Counted from the stretch's first letter, positions 16,730 through 25,824 are shown. The stretch is 64,000 nucleotides of DNA from Micrococcales bacterium (GCA_021287075.1 JAJTBD010000002.1:124001-188000); one strand, 5' to 3'. Notes: a model not told the origin generated them from the sequence alone. A program made the numbers and translations.

Positions 16730-18448
16730 ATGAAGCAGCTCACTGGAGTCGACGTCACCTTCCTCAACATGGAGACCTCCCGCTCGACCGGGCATGTCGC
16801 GAGCATCTCGGTGCTCGACCCGGCCGAGCTGGAGGGCGACTTCGACCTGGCGCACCTCACCGAGCTCTTCCTCGACCGGCTGCCGCGGATCCCCGTCTTC
16901 CGCCGCCGCCTGCGCGAGGTGCCGCTGGGCCTGGACCATCCCTACTGGGTCGACGATGTCGACTTCGACCTCGAATACCACCTGCGTGAGATCGCGCTGC
17001 CCTCGCCCGGCACGATGGACCAGCTGCTCGAGCAGGTCGCCCGGCTGCACTCCCGGCCGCTCGACATACGCCGGCCGCTGTGGGAGACCTATCTGATCTC
17101 CGGTCTGGAGGGCGGGCGCGTCGCGCTCTACACCAAGACCCACCACGCGGTGCTCGACGGCGTCGGCGGTGTCGACCTGCTGACCACCCTGATCGACCTC
17201 AACCCCGACCTGCCGAGCGGGGCGCCGGCGAGCTTCGAGCCGCTGCCCGAGCCGGGCGCCCTGTCGATGGTGGCGCGTGGGCTGGGGGGTCTGGTCCGCC
17301 GCCCGCTCGACGCGGCCCGGATCATGACGGGCATGGCCAAGTGGGCACCCGACATCGCCAGTCGGGTGACGCCCTACATGGGCGCGCTGGCGCGCTCGCC
17401 CAAGGACCTCGACGGCGGGGTGATCACCTCCTCGGCGATCGGGCGGGCCCCCGACACCCCGTTCAACGGCCAGATCAGCCCACACCGGCGCATCGGGCTG
17501 GCGACGGTCTCCCTGGCCGAGGTCCGCGAGATAAAGTCGACCTTTGGCACCTCCGTCAACGACGTCGTCCTCGCCGTCTCGGCGGGGGCGCTGCGGCGCT
17601 GGCTGGCCGACAACGGCGGCATACCGACGACTCCGCTCATCACGATGATCCCGGTGTCGGTGCGCGACGAGAGCGGCAAGAACGCCATGGGCAATGCCGT
17701 GACCGCGATGTTCACTCCGCTGCCGACCACGGTCGAGGACCCGGTCAAGCGGCTGGTCTCGTGCAACGCGATCACGCAGGAGGCCAAGCAGCGCAACGCC
17801 GCCATGCCCGTGGGCCTGCTCGAGGACATCTCCCACTTCACCCCGCCGCTGCTGCTGTCACGGGCGACGCGCGTGGTCTATGAGACCGGGCTCTTCCACC
17901 GGATGAAGACCCTCAACCTGGTCATCTCCAATGTGCCCGGACCCAACGTGCAGGCCTATATCGGCGGCGCCAAGCTCGAGTCGATCCACCCGCTGTCGAT
18001 CCTCATCGACGGCCAGGGCCTCAACATCACCGTGCAGGGATACCGCGGCGCGCTCCACTTCGGCCTGATGGCCGACCGCGACTCGGTGCCCGACGTCGAC
18101 GCCCTCGCGCGCTATGTCGAGGAGGAGCTGGCCGTGCTGCTCGCTGCCTCCCGCGGCGAGCAGGGGAGGCGCCCTGCGCTCGCGGAGGCGCCCACACCCG
18201 CCCGCAAGCGCCCCTCGCGCAAGGCCGTCGCCGAAAAGGCCGCTGCCACCAAGGCATCCGCCACGACGACACCGGCGGCAAAGAAGGCGGCGACCACTCC
18301 GGCCGCGCCGAGGAAGACCGCAGCAAAGAAGGCGGCAGCGAAGAAGAGCGTGGCAAAGAAGGCCGCGACCACAAAGGCAGTGTCGAAGAAGAGCGCGACC
18401 AAGAAGGCGGCGACCCCAAAGGCCACCCCACGCAAGCGCCAGATCTGA
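16730..18448 (+). CDS. Wax ester synthase/DGAT with lysine-alanine-rich tail
   Basis: A complete 572-residue WS/DGAT. The condensing motif HHAVLDG (HHxxxDG) is near residue 136. SVNDVVLAVSAGALRRWL and the SNVPGP loop are also present, and the acyltransferase core ends near residue 475. About 95 more residues follow that family members normally lack. They are low-complexity Lys/Ala/Thr/Pro with repeated AAKK, like the tails of histone H1 or mycobacterial HupB. Such a tail should bind DNA or acidic surfaces. The ATG follows AAGGAGAG, and a strong terminator closes the gene. It probably makes wax esters or triacylglycerol at the membrane or lipid droplet. Confidence 0.88.
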   Translation: MKQLTGVDVTFLNMETSRSTGHVASISVLDPAELEGDFDLAHLTELFLDRLPRIPVFRRRLREVPLGLDHPYWVDDVDFDLEYHLREIALPSPGTMDQLLEQVARLHSRPLDIRRPLWETYLISGLEGGRVALYTKTHHAVLDGVGGVDLLTTLIDLNPDLPSGAPASFEPLPEPGALSMVARGLGGLVRRPLDAARIMTGMAKWAPDIASRVTPYMGALARSPKDLDGGVITSSAIGRAPDTPFNGQISPHRRIGLATVSLAEVREIKSTFGTSVNDVVLAVSAGALRRWLADNGGIPTTPLITMIPVSVRDESGKNAMGNAVTAMFTPLPTTVEDPVKRLVSCNAITQEAKQRNAAMPVGLLEDISHFTPPLLLSRATRVVYETGLFHRMKTLNLVISNVPGPNVQAYIGGAKLESIHPLSILIDGQGLNITVQGYRGALHFGLMADRDSVPDVDALARYVEEELAVLLAASRGEQGRRPALAEAPTPARKRPSRKAVAEKAAATKASATTTPAAKKAATTPAAPRKTAAKKAAAKKSVAKKAATTKAVSKKSATKKAATPKATPRKRQI

Positions 18449-18453
18449 CAGTT

Positions 18454-18484
18454 AGCGGGGTCTCGATCCGATCGAGACCCCGCT
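18454..18484. terminator. Hairpin after WS/DGAT
   Basis: 14-bp perfect arms (18454-18467, 18471-18484) with a 3-base loop lie between convergent genes; pairing continues with CAGT/ACTG outside. Confidence 0.85.
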
Positions 18485-18544
18485 GACTGCTGGATCCTGC
18501 ACCTGCGTCGGCCAGCGCCCCGGCGGGCTGGCCCGCGGCAAGGC

Positions 18545-19705
18545 TCAGAGCGACTTGAGCAGCTGCCGGCTGATGACGAGACGCTGGATCTGGTTGGTGC
18601 CCTCGAAGATCTGGGTGACCTTGGCCTCGCGCATGTAGCGCTCGACGGGGAAGTCCTGGGTGTAGCCCGCACCGCCGAGGACCTGGACGGCGTCGGTGGT
18701 GACCTTCATGGCGGCGTCGGTGGCGATCAGCTTGGCGACCGCGGCCTCCTTGGAGAAGGGCCTGCCGGCGTCCTTGAGGCGCGCGGCGTGGATGTAGGTC
18801 GCGCGGGCGGAGGTGACCGCGGCCTCCATGTCGGCGAGCAGGAAGGCCAGCCCCTGGAACTCGCTGATCCGCTTGCCGAACTGCTCGCGCTCGGTGGCAT
18901 AGCGGGCCGCCACGTCGAGGGCCGACTGCGCGAGACCCGTTGCGGCAGCAGCGATCCCGAGCCGGCCGGAGTCGAGCGCAGAGAGCGCGATCGGCATGCC
19001 CATGCCCTCCTCGCCGATGCGGCGCGAGGCGTCGACGCGGGCGCCGTCGAAGATGACCTGGCGCACGGTGTCGGCGTGCAGTCCCATCTTCCTCTCGGGC
19101 TCGGCGAAGGTCATGCCCTCGGTCCCAGCCGGGACGGTGAAGCACGAGACCCCCCGCGGACCGGAGTCACCCGTGCGCGCGAAGGTCGTGTAGAAGTCGG
19201 CGTGCCCGGCGTGGGAGATCCAGGCCTTGGTGCCCTTGAGGAGATAGCCGTCGCCGTCGGCCGTGGCCTTGGTCGTCATCGAGGCGACATCCGAGCCGGC
19301 CAGCGGCTCGCTGAGGCAGTAGGCGCCGAGCTGCTCGCCCGACAGCATGCCCTCGAGCAGCTCGGACTTCTGCTCGTCGCTGCCGAACTGCGCGACGGGA
19401 TAGCAGGTGAGCGAGTGCACCGAGACACCCACCGCGACGCTCATCCACGCGGCGCCGATCTCCTCGACGACCTGGAGATAGACCTCATAGGGCTGGCCCC
19501 CGCCGCCGAGCTCCTCCGGATAGGGCAGCGACATCAGCCCCGCGCGACCGAGCGTGCGGAACGCCTCGGTCGGGTGGGCCTCGCCCTGGGCGGCGAGCCG
19601 CTCCCCGTCGTCGGCCTTGGGCCGCAGCTGCTTGTCGCAGATCTCGCGGGTCAGGTCGATCAGGTCCTGTGCTTCCTCGGTCGGCATCAGCCGCGTTGCT
19701 GGCAT
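18545..19705 (-). CDS. Acyl-CoA dehydrogenase
   Basis: A 386-residue acyl-CoA dehydrogenase of normal length. [15 protein letters not shown] and [11 protein letters not shown] lie on the FAD/substrate face. The catalytic glutamate region is [21 protein letters not shown], with Glu in EGTNQ. The C-terminal flavin contact is [17 protein letters not shown]. It catalyses the first, flavin-dependent step of fatty-acid or branched acyl-CoA oxidation with ETF as acceptor. The start is the ATG at 19705, seven bases after a TAGAGT box, so it is probably leaderless. Confidence 0.92.
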   Translation of the reverse strand: MPATRLMPTEEAQDLIDLTREICDKQLRPKADDGERLAAQGEAHPTEAFRTLGRAGLMSLPYPEELGGGGQPYEVYLQVVEEIGAAWMSVAVGVSVHSLTCYPVAQFGSDEQKSELLEGMLSGEQLGAYCLSEPLAGSDVASMTTKATADGDGYLLKGTKAWISHAGHADFYTTFARTGDSGPRGVSCFTVPAGTEGMTFAEPERKMGLHADTVRQVIFDGARVDASRRIGEEGMGMPIALSALDSGRLGIAAAATGLAQSALDVAARYATEREQFGKRISEFQGLAFLLADMEAAVTSARATYIHAARLKDAGRPFSKEAAVAKLIATDAAMKVTTDAVQVLGGAGYTQDFPVERYMREAKVTQIFEGTNQIQRLVISRQLLKSL

Positions 19706-19712
19706 GGCTCCG

Positions 19713-19718
19713 ACTCTA
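19713..19718 (-). promoter_or_regulatory. -10 box for leaderless acyl-CoA dehydrogenase
   Basis: On the minus strand TAGAGT ends seven bases before the ATG; there is no ribosome-binding sequence between them. Confidence 0.5.
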
Positions 19719-19779
19719 GTCACCTGCGACCCGCGCGCCGCCCCCGATCGAGGGTGGTCACGGGTATGCCGCGTGTCCG

Positions 19780-20589
19780 TCAGTCGGTGCTCGAGGTGAC
19801 GCGCTCGAGGCGGGGTCGCTTGGCGGTGACATTGTCGCCGGAGGAGCGGCCGGTGAGGCGGCGCTGGACCCACGGGCCGACATACTCCCGGGCCCACGCG
19901 GCATTCGCCTTGGTGGCCTCGACGGTGCCGACCTGCTCGGCCGGCGGGAGCGGTGGGAACCAGTCGTCGCGCTCGGTGTCGAAGCCGAGGGCGTGGAAGG
20001 CGTGCAGCGCCACGCGGCGGTGGCCCTCCGAGGTGAGGTGGATGCGGTCGGGGGCCCACATGCGCCAGTCGCGCAGGGCGGCCCAGCGCCACTGGTCGAT
20101 CACGTGGCAGCCGTGCTCGGCCGCGATCGAGAAGATGTTGGCGGCGTGCGCTGCCGCGCGGCCGCGGGTCAGCCGGACCAGCGGCGCCTCGGACGGGTCG
20201 ACGGGTGTCGCGAGGAGCACGTCGGCGCCCGCCGCACGGATCGAGATGACGGCCTCCTCGATCCGCTGGGCCACGTCATCGACGTCGACCTTGGGCCGGA
20301 GGATGTCATTGCCGCCGCCGACCATCGAGACCAGGTCTGGCCCCATGGCGAGGGCCGCGTCCAGCTGGGGGCCGACGACGTCGTCGAGGAGGCGCCCGCG
20401 GACGGCCAGGTTGGCATAGCGGAGCTCCTGCCCGGCCGCGCGTGCCTCGTGGTCGAGCAGGGCGGCCAGCCGGTCGGCCCACCCGACGAAGGAGTCCTCC
20501 CGCGTGTGGTCGGTGTCGCACATGCCCTCGGTGAAGGAGTCGCCGATCGCGACATAGCGGGTCCAGATCCGTTGCGGCTCAGGGGTCAT
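19780..20589 (-). CDS. SGNH/GDSL hydrolase
   Basis: A 269-residue SGNH hydrolase. The block I serine is in AIGDSFTEG, block III is [10 protein letters not shown] and block V is [11 protein letters not shown], so the Ser-Gly-Asn-His set is complete. No signal peptide is seen, which points to a cytosolic esterase. The start is the ATG at 20589, overlapping the ung stop by four bases, so the two genes are cotranscribed. The C-terminal 60 residues are basic and not part of the core fold. A GTATGCCG copy lies 9 bases beyond its stop. Confidence 0.85.
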   Translation of the reverse strand: MTPEPQRIWTRYVAIGDSFTEGMCDTDHTREDSFVGWADRLAALLDHEARAAGQELRYANLAVRGRLLDDVVGPQLDAALAMGPDLVSMVGGGNDILRPKVDVDDVAQRIEEAVISIRAAGADVLLATPVDPSEAPLVRLTRGRAAAHAANIFSIAAEHGCHVIDQWRWAALRDWRMWAPDRIHLTSEGHRRVALHAFHALGFDTERDDWFPPLPPAEQVGTVEATKANAAWAREYVGPWVQRRLTGRSSGDNVTAKRPRLERVTSSTD

Positions 20590-21263
20590 GGCAGGCTCCA
20601 GTCGATCGGCTCGGCGCCCTGCTGGGCGAGGAGTTCGTTGGCGCGGCTGAACGGGCGCGACCCGAAGAAGCCGGAGTGCGCCGACAGAGGGGAGGGGTGT
20701 GCGCTCTCGAGGCACGGCACGGGGGCCAGCGCGGGTGCGAGATTGCGGGCGTTGCGCCCCCACAGGATCGCCACCAGCGGGCCGCCACGCCGGGCGAGCA
20801 CCTCGATGGCCTGGGCCGTGACCTGCTCCCAGCCCTTGCCCTGGTGGCTGTTGGGCGCGCCGGGACGGACCGTCAGGCATCTGTTGAGGAGCATGACGCC
20901 CCGCTCGGCCCACGGGGTCAGGTCACCCGTGGTGGGCCGCGGGACCCCGAGGTCCTCGACGAGCTCGCGATAGATGTTGTTGAGCGACTTCGGCAGCGGC
21001 TGCACGTCGGGGGCCACGGCGAAGGACAGCCCGATCGGATGCCCCGGCGTGGGATAGGGGTCCTGCCCGACGATCAGCACCCGCACCTGGTCGAGCGGCA
21101 GCTCGAAGGCCCGCAGCACGTGCTCGCCCGCCGGCAGGTAGCCGCGTCCCGCGGCGTTCTCCTCGCGCAGGAACTCGCCGAGCGTGCGCAGCGTCCCCGC
21201 CACCGGTGCCAGGGCCTCGGCCCACGAGGGGTGGACGACCTGGTCGAGGGGACGCGGCGGCAT
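20586..21263 (-). CDS. ung: Uracil-DNA glycosylase, family 1
   Basis: A 225-residue family 1 UDG that removes uracil from DNA. The water-activating loop is [18 protein letters not shown] and the DNA-intercalation loop is [25 protein letters not shown] with His-Pro-Ser intact. Length is normal. The ATG lies inside a GTATGCCG motif and seven bases after a TAGATT box, so the gene appears leaderless. It is followed by the SGNH hydrolase with a 4-base overlap. Confidence 0.95.
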   Translation of the reverse strand: MPPRPLDQVVHPSWAEALAPVAGTLRTLGEFLREENAAGRGYLPAGEHVLRAFELPLDQVRVLIVGQDPYPTPGHPIGLSFAVAPDVQPLPKSLNNIYRELVEDLGVPRPTTGDLTPWAERGVMLLNRCLTVRPGAPNSHQGKGWEQVTAQAIEVLARRGGPLVAILWGRNARNLAPALAPVPCLESAHPSPLSAHSGFFGSRPFSRANELLAQQGAEPIDWSLP

Positions 21264-21270
21264 ACCGGCA

Positions 21271-21276
21271 AATCTA
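21271..21276 (-). promoter_or_regulatory. -10 box for leaderless ung
   Basis: Minus-strand TAGATT lies seven bases before the ung ATG, whose own bases belong to a GTATGCCG motif. Confidence 0.45.
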
Positions 21277-21438
21277 ACTGGACGACCGCACGCCTCGCGC
21301 GCGGGTCCCGTCTCGCCCTATCCGGACACCACCGCACAAAGCCGGGCGCGCCGCCACGAATCGGACCGCCGGGGCACGTGCTCGGTCGTACACTTCTCAT
21401 ATAGACGGAGTTCACCTCCCGTTCACTTTGGGATCGAC

Positions 21439-22083
21439 ATGACCACGGACAGCGCCGCCCGCAGCGCCCTCACCGCCCACCTCGAGCGCGTCGTCGACGA
21501 CCTCGCCTACCGCTACGCCGACAGTGCGAGCCGCGCGCAGGTCGCCGAGCTCGTCGCCGCCGAGCGGGCCAGACTGGAGCCTGAGTCGCGCCACCTGGAG
21601 CACCTGCCGGCCCTCATCGAGCACGCCGTGCGCGACCGGATCGAGCAGCTCGCCCACGCCGCCGGCCAGCAGGCCCGACCCGTGCCCGAGCTCCTCTTCG
21701 TCTGCGTCCACAACGCCGGCCGCTCGCAGATGGCCGCCGCCTTCGCCGAGCACCTCTCCGGCGGGCACGTGCACGTCCGCTTGGCCGGCCTGGCCCCGAC
21801 CGGGCTGCGCAACCCCCTGGTCGCCGACGTGATGCGTGAGCGCGGCATCGAGCTCGACCACGACTTCTCGCCGGCGCTCGTCGGCGATGTCGTCCACGCC
21901 GCCGACGTCGTGGTCGACATGGGTGCCGAGCTCGACGGCGTGCCTGCCCGCCGGGTGCTCGACTGGGATGTCGCCGACCCGCACGAGCAGCCGATCGAGG
22001 CAGTGCGCACCATCCGTGACGACATCGAGGGCCGGGTCCGTGGCCTCCTCGGCGAGCTCGGGGTGCCCGTCGGCGCCGCCTAG
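21439..22083 (+). CDS. arsC: Low-molecular-weight phosphatase-type arsenate reductase with helical N-domain
   Basis: A 214-residue protein. Residues 1-75 form a helical domain of the type fused to actinobacterial ArsC proteins. Residues about 82-205 have the LMW tyrosine-phosphatase fold with the P-loop CVHNAGRSQMA (CX5R). The late Asp is in DWDVADPHEQP. Such proteins reduce arsenate using mycothiol or thioredoxin. No arsenite exporter or ArsR regulator is close by, so a phosphatase role cannot be excluded. The start is the ATG at 21439, divergent from ung. Confidence 0.75.
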   Translation: MTTDSAARSALTAHLERVVDDLAYRYADSASRAQVAELVAAERARLEPESRHLEHLPALIEHAVRDRIEQLAHAAGQQARPVPELLFVCVHNAGRSQMAAAFAEHLSGGHVHVRLAGLAPTGLRNPLVADVMRERGIELDHDFSPALVGDVVHAADVVVDMGAELDGVPARRVLDWDVADPHEQPIEAVRTIRDDIEGRVRGLLGELGVPVGAA

Positions 22084-22086
22084 AGT
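22081..22086 (+). promoter_or_regulatory. -10 box for leaderless HAD gene
   Basis: TAGAGT overlaps the stop codon of the arsC-like gene and lies six bases before the GTG at 22093. Confidence 0.45.
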
Positions 22087-22092
22087 GGGGCC

Positions 22093-22740
22093 GTGCCCCA
22101 AAACCCTTGGCCCTGCGTCCTGTTCGACTTCGACGGCACGGTCGCCAACACGATCGAGCTGTGCATCGTCTCCTATCGACACGCCCTGCGCGAGGTGCTC
22201 GGCCAGGAGCGCGACGAGGCCGATATGCGCTCCTGGATCGGCCAGCCGCTCTCGCGCACCTTCCGCGACATCGCCCCCGAGCGGGTGGAGGAGCTGCTCA
22301 CCTCCTACACCCAGTTCAACTGGGCGCACACCGAGGACCTCATCCGTCCGTATGCCGGCATGGACAGCCTGCTGCGCGAGCTCACCGCCGACGGGGTCGC
22401 GACCGGCGTGGTCACCTCCAAGCGGCGCCATCCCGCCGAGCTGGGCATGCGGGCGCTCGGCCTCGACGGCCTGGTGCCCCTCGTCGTGGCGATGGAGGAC
22501 ACCGACATCCACAAGCCGCAGCCCGAGCCGCTGCTGCTCGGGGCCGCCCGGCTGGAGCACGAGGCCGGCGGCGCGGCATACGTCGGCGATGCGGTGGTCG
22601 ACGTGCAGGCGGCACACGCCGCGGGCATGGCGCCCGTGGCCGTCACCTGGGGTGCGGGCCGCTCCGATCTGCTGCTCGAGGCCGCACCGGCCCACCTCGT
22701 CAGCAGTGTCGACGAGCTGCGCGACCTGCTGCTGACCTGA
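22093..22740 (+). CDS. HAD-family phosphatase (phosphoglycolate/pyrophosphatase-like)
   Basis: A 215-residue subfamily IA HAD hydrolase. Motif I is LFDFDGTVANT with both aspartates, motif II is TSKRRH, motif III is Lys in HKPQPEPLLLG, and motif IV is YVGDAVVDVQAA. A C1 cap separates motifs I and II. Phosphoglycolate phosphatase (Gph) and PpaX have this layout. It starts with GTG ten bases after the arsC-like stop and has its own TAGAGT box. Confidence 0.85.
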   Translation: MPQNPWPCVLFDFDGTVANTIELCIVSYRHALREVLGQERDEADMRSWIGQPLSRTFRDIAPERVEELLTSYTQFNWAHTEDLIRPYAGMDSLLRELTADGVATGVVTSKRRHPAELGMRALGLDGLVPLVVAMEDTDIHKPQPEPLLLGAARLEHEAGGAAYVGDAVVDVQAAHAAGMAPVAVTWGAGRSDLLLEAAPAHLVSSVDELRDLLLT

Positions 22741-22751
22741 CCCGGCGGGCC

Positions 22752-22757
22752 TAGACT
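22752..22757 (+). promoter_or_regulatory. -10 box for leaderless PLP decarboxylase
   Basis: TAGACT lies seven bases before the GTG at 22765 with no Shine-Dalgarno. Confidence 0.45.
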
Positions 22758-22764
22758 CCGGCAC

Positions 22765-24132
22765 GTGCACGGAGACAACGCAACCCTGGACCAGCTCGGC
22801 GCGGCGATCCTGCGCTATGCGGAGGACCGCCTCAGGCTCCACCCCGTCCCGCTCGACCGGGTGGCGACGCCGGAGGAGCTGGAGGCCGCCGTCGGGCAGA
22901 CGATCACCGAGGAGGGCCTGGGCGGGCTGGAGACGCTCGCGCTCTTCGAGGACAAGCTCGCGCCCGCCTGCCTGTCCGTCGACCACCCGCGCTATCTCTC
23001 CTTCATCCCGTGCGCGCCCACCGACGCCGCCGCCATGTTCGACCTGGTGGTCGGCGCCTCCTCCCTCTATGCCGGCTCCTGGCTGGAGGGCTCGGGCGCC
23101 GTCCATGCCGAGAATGCCGCGCTGCGCTGGATCTCCGACCTCGCCGGGCTGCCGCCCGAGGCCGGTGGGGTCTTCACCCCCGGCGGCACCATCGGCAACC
23201 TCTCGGCCCTCGTCGCCGCCCGCTATGCCACACGCGCCCGGGCCGCCCTCGACGGCATCACGGGCGTCGCGGCCCGGCCGTGGCGGGTCGCCGCGACCGA
23301 GGGTGCGCACTCCTCGATCAAGTCGGCCTGCGATGTGATGGACGCCGAGCTCGTCGGCGTGCACGTCGACGAGCGCCTGCGCCTGACCGGTGACAACCTG
23401 CGAAAAGCGCTGGAGGAGAACGGCCCCGAGACCTTCTTTGCCGTCGTCGCCACCTGCGGCACGACCAACTTCGGCATCATCGACGACCTCCAGTCGGTCG
23501 CGGAGGTGTGCGAGGAATACGGCATCTGGTTCCACGTCGACGGCGCCTATGGCGGGGCGGGACTGGCGGCGCCGAGCGTCCGGGAGCGCTATGCCGGCGT
23601 GGAGCGGGCCGACTCCTTCATGGTCGACCCCCACAAGTGGCTGTTCGCGCCCTTCGACTGCTGCGCGCTGATCTATCGCGACCCGGAGCAGGGCCGTGCC
23701 GCCCACACCCAGCACGCGTCCTATCTCGACGTGCTCACCGAGGCGCCCGACTTCAACCCCTCCGACTACTCCGTCGGCCTGACTCGCCGCGCCCGCGGCC
23801 TGCCGTTCTGGTTCTCGCTCGCGGCCAACGGCACCCGGGCGTATGCCGCCGCGATCGAGCGCACGCTCGAGGTCACCCGGTTTGCGGCCGAGGAGATCGC
23901 CCGGCGCCCCGAGCTGGAGGTCGTGCGCGAGCCCGACCTGTCGGTGATCGTCTTCCGGCGCCTGGGCTGGGCCGCCGCCGACTACCAGGCCTGGTCGGAC
24001 CGCATGCTGGCCGACGAGTTCGCCTTCATCGTGCCGACCTCGCACGCGGGGGAGACCCTGGCCCGCTTCGCGATCGTCAACCCGCAGACGTCCGAGGAGG
24101 ACATCGTCGCGATCCTGGACACGATGCGCTGA
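22765..24132 (+). CDS. PLP-dependent group II decarboxylase-like enzyme
   Basis: A 455-residue fold-type I PLP enzyme. GGVFTPGGTIGNLSALVAAR binds the phosphate, HVDGAYGGAG holds the PLP-nitrogen Asp, and FMVDPHKWLFAPFDC carries the Schiff-base lysine. It resembles aromatic-L-amino-acid, tyrosine and diaminobutyrate decarboxylases. The substrate loop has His-Ser-Ser-Ile-Lys in place of clear aromatic markers, so the amino acid cannot be named. It stands as its own unit ended by a hairpin at 24152-24181. Its product, an amine, could in principle feed amine metabolism. Confidence 0.85.
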   Translation: MHGDNATLDQLGAAILRYAEDRLRLHPVPLDRVATPEELEAAVGQTITEEGLGGLETLALFEDKLAPACLSVDHPRYLSFIPCAPTDAAAMFDLVVGASSLYAGSWLEGSGAVHAENAALRWISDLAGLPPEAGGVFTPGGTIGNLSALVAARYATRARAALDGITGVAARPWRVAATEGAHSSIKSACDVMDAELVGVHVDERLRLTGDNLRKALEENGPETFFAVVATCGTTNFGIIDDLQSVAEVCEEYGIWFHVDGAYGGAGLAAPSVRERYAGVERADSFMVDPHKWLFAPFDCCALIYRDPEQGRAAHTQHASYLDVLTEAPDFNPSDYSVGLTRRARGLPFWFSLAANGTRAYAAAIERTLEVTRFAAEEIARRPELEVVREPDLSVIVFRRLGWAAADYQAWSDRMLADEFAFIVPTSHAGETLARFAIVNPQTSEEDIVAILDTMR

Positions 24133-24151
24133 CGACACACCCGCTGACACG

Positions 24152-24181
24152 AGCCCCGCGGCATACCCCTCCTGCGGGGCT
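24152..24181 (+). terminator. Hairpin with GTATGCCG complement in the loop
   Basis: AGCCCCGC (24152-24159) pairs with GCGGGGCT (24174-24181) around a loop that holds the CGGCATAC motif, 20 bases after the decarboxylase stop. Confidence 0.65.
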
Positions 24182-24230
24182 GGTGTGGCGGCTGTGGCGA
24201 GTGGTGCTAGCAGGTCGGCGACACCCCGGC

Positions 24231-24256
24231 GTGGAATGACACGCGTGTCATTCCAC
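24231..24256. promoter_or_regulatory. Perfect 26-bp palindrome upstream of DUF3263 gene
   Basis: GTGGAATGACACG and its exact complement meet with no spacer (13+13 bp). It is followed directly by TTATGCT, a -10-like box (TATGCT at 24260-24265). A dimeric repressor or activator site is likely. It ends 46 bases before the ATG at 24303 and has no T-run, so it is not a terminator. Confidence 0.65.
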
Positions 24257-24302
24257 CGTTATGCTGGCCAGCGTCACCCACCACCACGTCTCGAAGGGCC
24301 TC

Positions 24303-24599
24303 ATGAACGCCACCGAACGGCACGAGCAGCTCGCGCCTAGCGCAGCCGGCGGCCTCAGCGACCGTGACCGCGAGATCCTCGCCTTTGAGCGGCAGTGGTG
24401 GAAGTACGCCGGTTCCAAGGAGCAGGCCATCCGCGAGCTGTTCGACATGAGCTCGACCCGCTACTACCAGGTGCTCAACGCCCTCATCGACAGCCCCGAC
24501 GCGCTCGCGGCCGACCCGATGCTCATCAAGCGACTGCGCCGGCTGCGCTCCTCGCGCCAGCGGGCCCGCTCCGCCCGTCGCCTCGGCATCCAGGTCTGA
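24303..24599 (+). CDS. DUF3263 family protein
   Basis: A 98-residue small protein of the actinobacterial DUF3263 family. The core is LSDRDREILAFERQWWKYAG, then a helix-turn-helix-like segment with FDMSSTRYYQVLNALIDSPD and a very basic tail (KRLRRLRSSRQRARSARR). The form suggests a sigma-factor-like or DNA-binding helix pair. I choose the ATG at 24303, behind GAAGGG, over the ATG at 24261. The latter overlaps the probable -10 box and starts four bases after the palindrome. Function is not established for the family to my knowledge. Confidence 0.75.
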   Translation: MNATERHEQLAPSAAGGLSDRDREILAFERQWWKYAGSKEQAIRELFDMSSTRYYQVLNALIDSPDALAADPMLIKRLRRLRSSRQRARSARRLGIQV

Positions 24600-24627
24600 C
24601 CCACCGCTGGCCCGCAGCGGCCAGGAC

Positions 24628-24670
24628 CAACGACGCCCGTCCGTGACCGCGCACCGGACGGGCGTCGTTG
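24628..24670. terminator. Hairpin after DUF3263 gene
   Basis: Perfect 16-bp arms at 24628-24643 and 24655-24670 enclose an 11-base loop. Confidence 0.85.
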
Positions 24671-24707
24671 CATCCGCGGTATGCCGTGCGGGCGGCAGGA
24701 TGGGGGC

Positions 24708-25736
24708 ATGCTCCCCGTGCGCCCTGGGCCGACCAACTCCCTGACCGATGTCGCCGGCCTACGGGTCGGCCACGCCACCCGCCGCGGCAAGGGCCGGCTG
24801 ACCGGCACCACCGTGGTCCGCGCGCCCGACGAGGGCGCGGTCGCCGGCGTCGACGTGCGCGGCGGCGGCCCGGGCACCCGCGAGACCGACCTGCTCGACC
24901 CGCGCAATGTGGTCGAGCGTGTGCATGCGGTGTGCCTGACCGGGGGAAGCGCCCTGGGCCTGGCCGCGGCAGACGGCGTCGCGGCCGGGCTGCTGGGCGA
25001 GGGTGTGGGCGTGGCGATGGGCGGGCCCGGGCAGGTGGTGCCGATCGTGCCGGCCGCCGTCGTCTTCGACCTCGGCCGCGGCGGCGACTGGGCCGGCCAC
25101 CCGCAGGCCGCCGACGGGCGGGCGGCCCTCGACGCCGCCACCACGACCGTCGAGCAGGGCAGCGTCGGCGCCGGCACGGGCGCCCGCGCCGGCGGGCTCA
25201 AGGGCGGCGTCGGGTCTGCCAGCGCGGTCCTCGAGGACGGCACGACCGTCGCCGCGCTCGTTGTCTGCAATTCCCTTGGCGCGCCGTGGGACTGGGCGAC
25301 CGGAGAGCTGCTGGCCGCACGGCGCGCTCTCGGCGGCGAGCTGGCCGTTGGGCCGCTCCCACCGTCGGCACTGGGGGGGCTGCGGGTGGCCACCGAGCGT
25401 CAACGGGCCCTGCTCCGGCCCGGCTCCGCCACCACCATCGGGGTCATCGCGACCGACGCCACCCTGACCAAGGCCCAGTGCCAGAAGACGGCGGGCATCG
25501 GCCACGACGGCCTGGCCCGGGCGATCGCCCCCGTGCACACGATGATGGACGGCGACACCCTCTTTGCCCTGGCTACCGGTGCCCGACCGGCCCCCGACCT
25601 GCTGGGCCTGATGGACCTGATGGCAGTGGCCGCCGATGTGGTCACCCGGGCGGTCGGTCACGCGGTCCTGGCCGCGGAGGGCACCGACTCGGCCGAGGGT
25701 CGCCTCGCCTCCTGGCGCGAGCTCGCCACGGCCTGA
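24708..25736 (+). CDS. P1/DmpA-family (S58) N-terminal nucleophile peptidase
   Basis: A 342-residue homologue of DmpA (L-aminopeptidase/D-esterase). The N-terminal TNSLTDVAGLRVGHAT opening, the GSVGAGTGARAGGLKGGVG glycine-rich core and VVCNSLGAPWDW around the expected self-cleavage region are family marks. These proteins process themselves to expose a catalytic Ser/Thr and cut N-terminal residues or beta-peptides. The ATG at 24708 follows AGGATGGGGG; an earlier in-frame ATG lies within a GTATGCCG motif and is less likely. Converges on the DUF3349 gene across a motif-based hairpin. Confidence 0.82.
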   Translation: MLPVRPGPTNSLTDVAGLRVGHATRRGKGRLTGTTVVRAPDEGAVAGVDVRGGGPGTRETDLLDPRNVVERVHAVCLTGGSALGLAAADGVAAGLLGEGVGVAMGGPGQVVPIVPAAVVFDLGRGGDWAGHPQAADGRAALDAATTTVEQGSVGAGTGARAGGLKGGVGSASAVLEDGTTVAALVVCNSLGAPWDWATGELLAARRALGGELAVGPLPPSALGGLRVATERQRALLRPGSATTIGVIATDATLTKAQCQKTAGIGHDGLARAIAPVHTMMDGDTLFALATGARPAPDLLGLMDLMAVAADVVTRAVGHAVLAAEGTDSAEGRLASWRELATA

Positions 25737-25777
25737 CAGCCCGCCCGCCTCGCCCCGGAGCTCTTCCCAAGACAGAG

Positions 25778-25811
25778 GTATGCCGCGTGACCGGCAGGTC
25801 ACGCGGCATAC
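25778..25811. terminator. Bidirectional hairpin built from paired GTATGCCG motifs
   Basis: Perfect 15-bp arms at 25778-25792 and 25797-25811 with loop GGCA, between convergent genes. The outer eight bases of each arm are the GTATGCCG motif. Confidence 0.85.
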
Positions 25812-25824
25812 CCCATGCGGTGGA

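Noticed and set aside
21412..24150. Very long minus-strand frame across arsC, HAD and decarboxylase genes
   Set aside because: GC-rich third positions leave few stops. It crosses three well-identified plus-strand genes and shows no domain.
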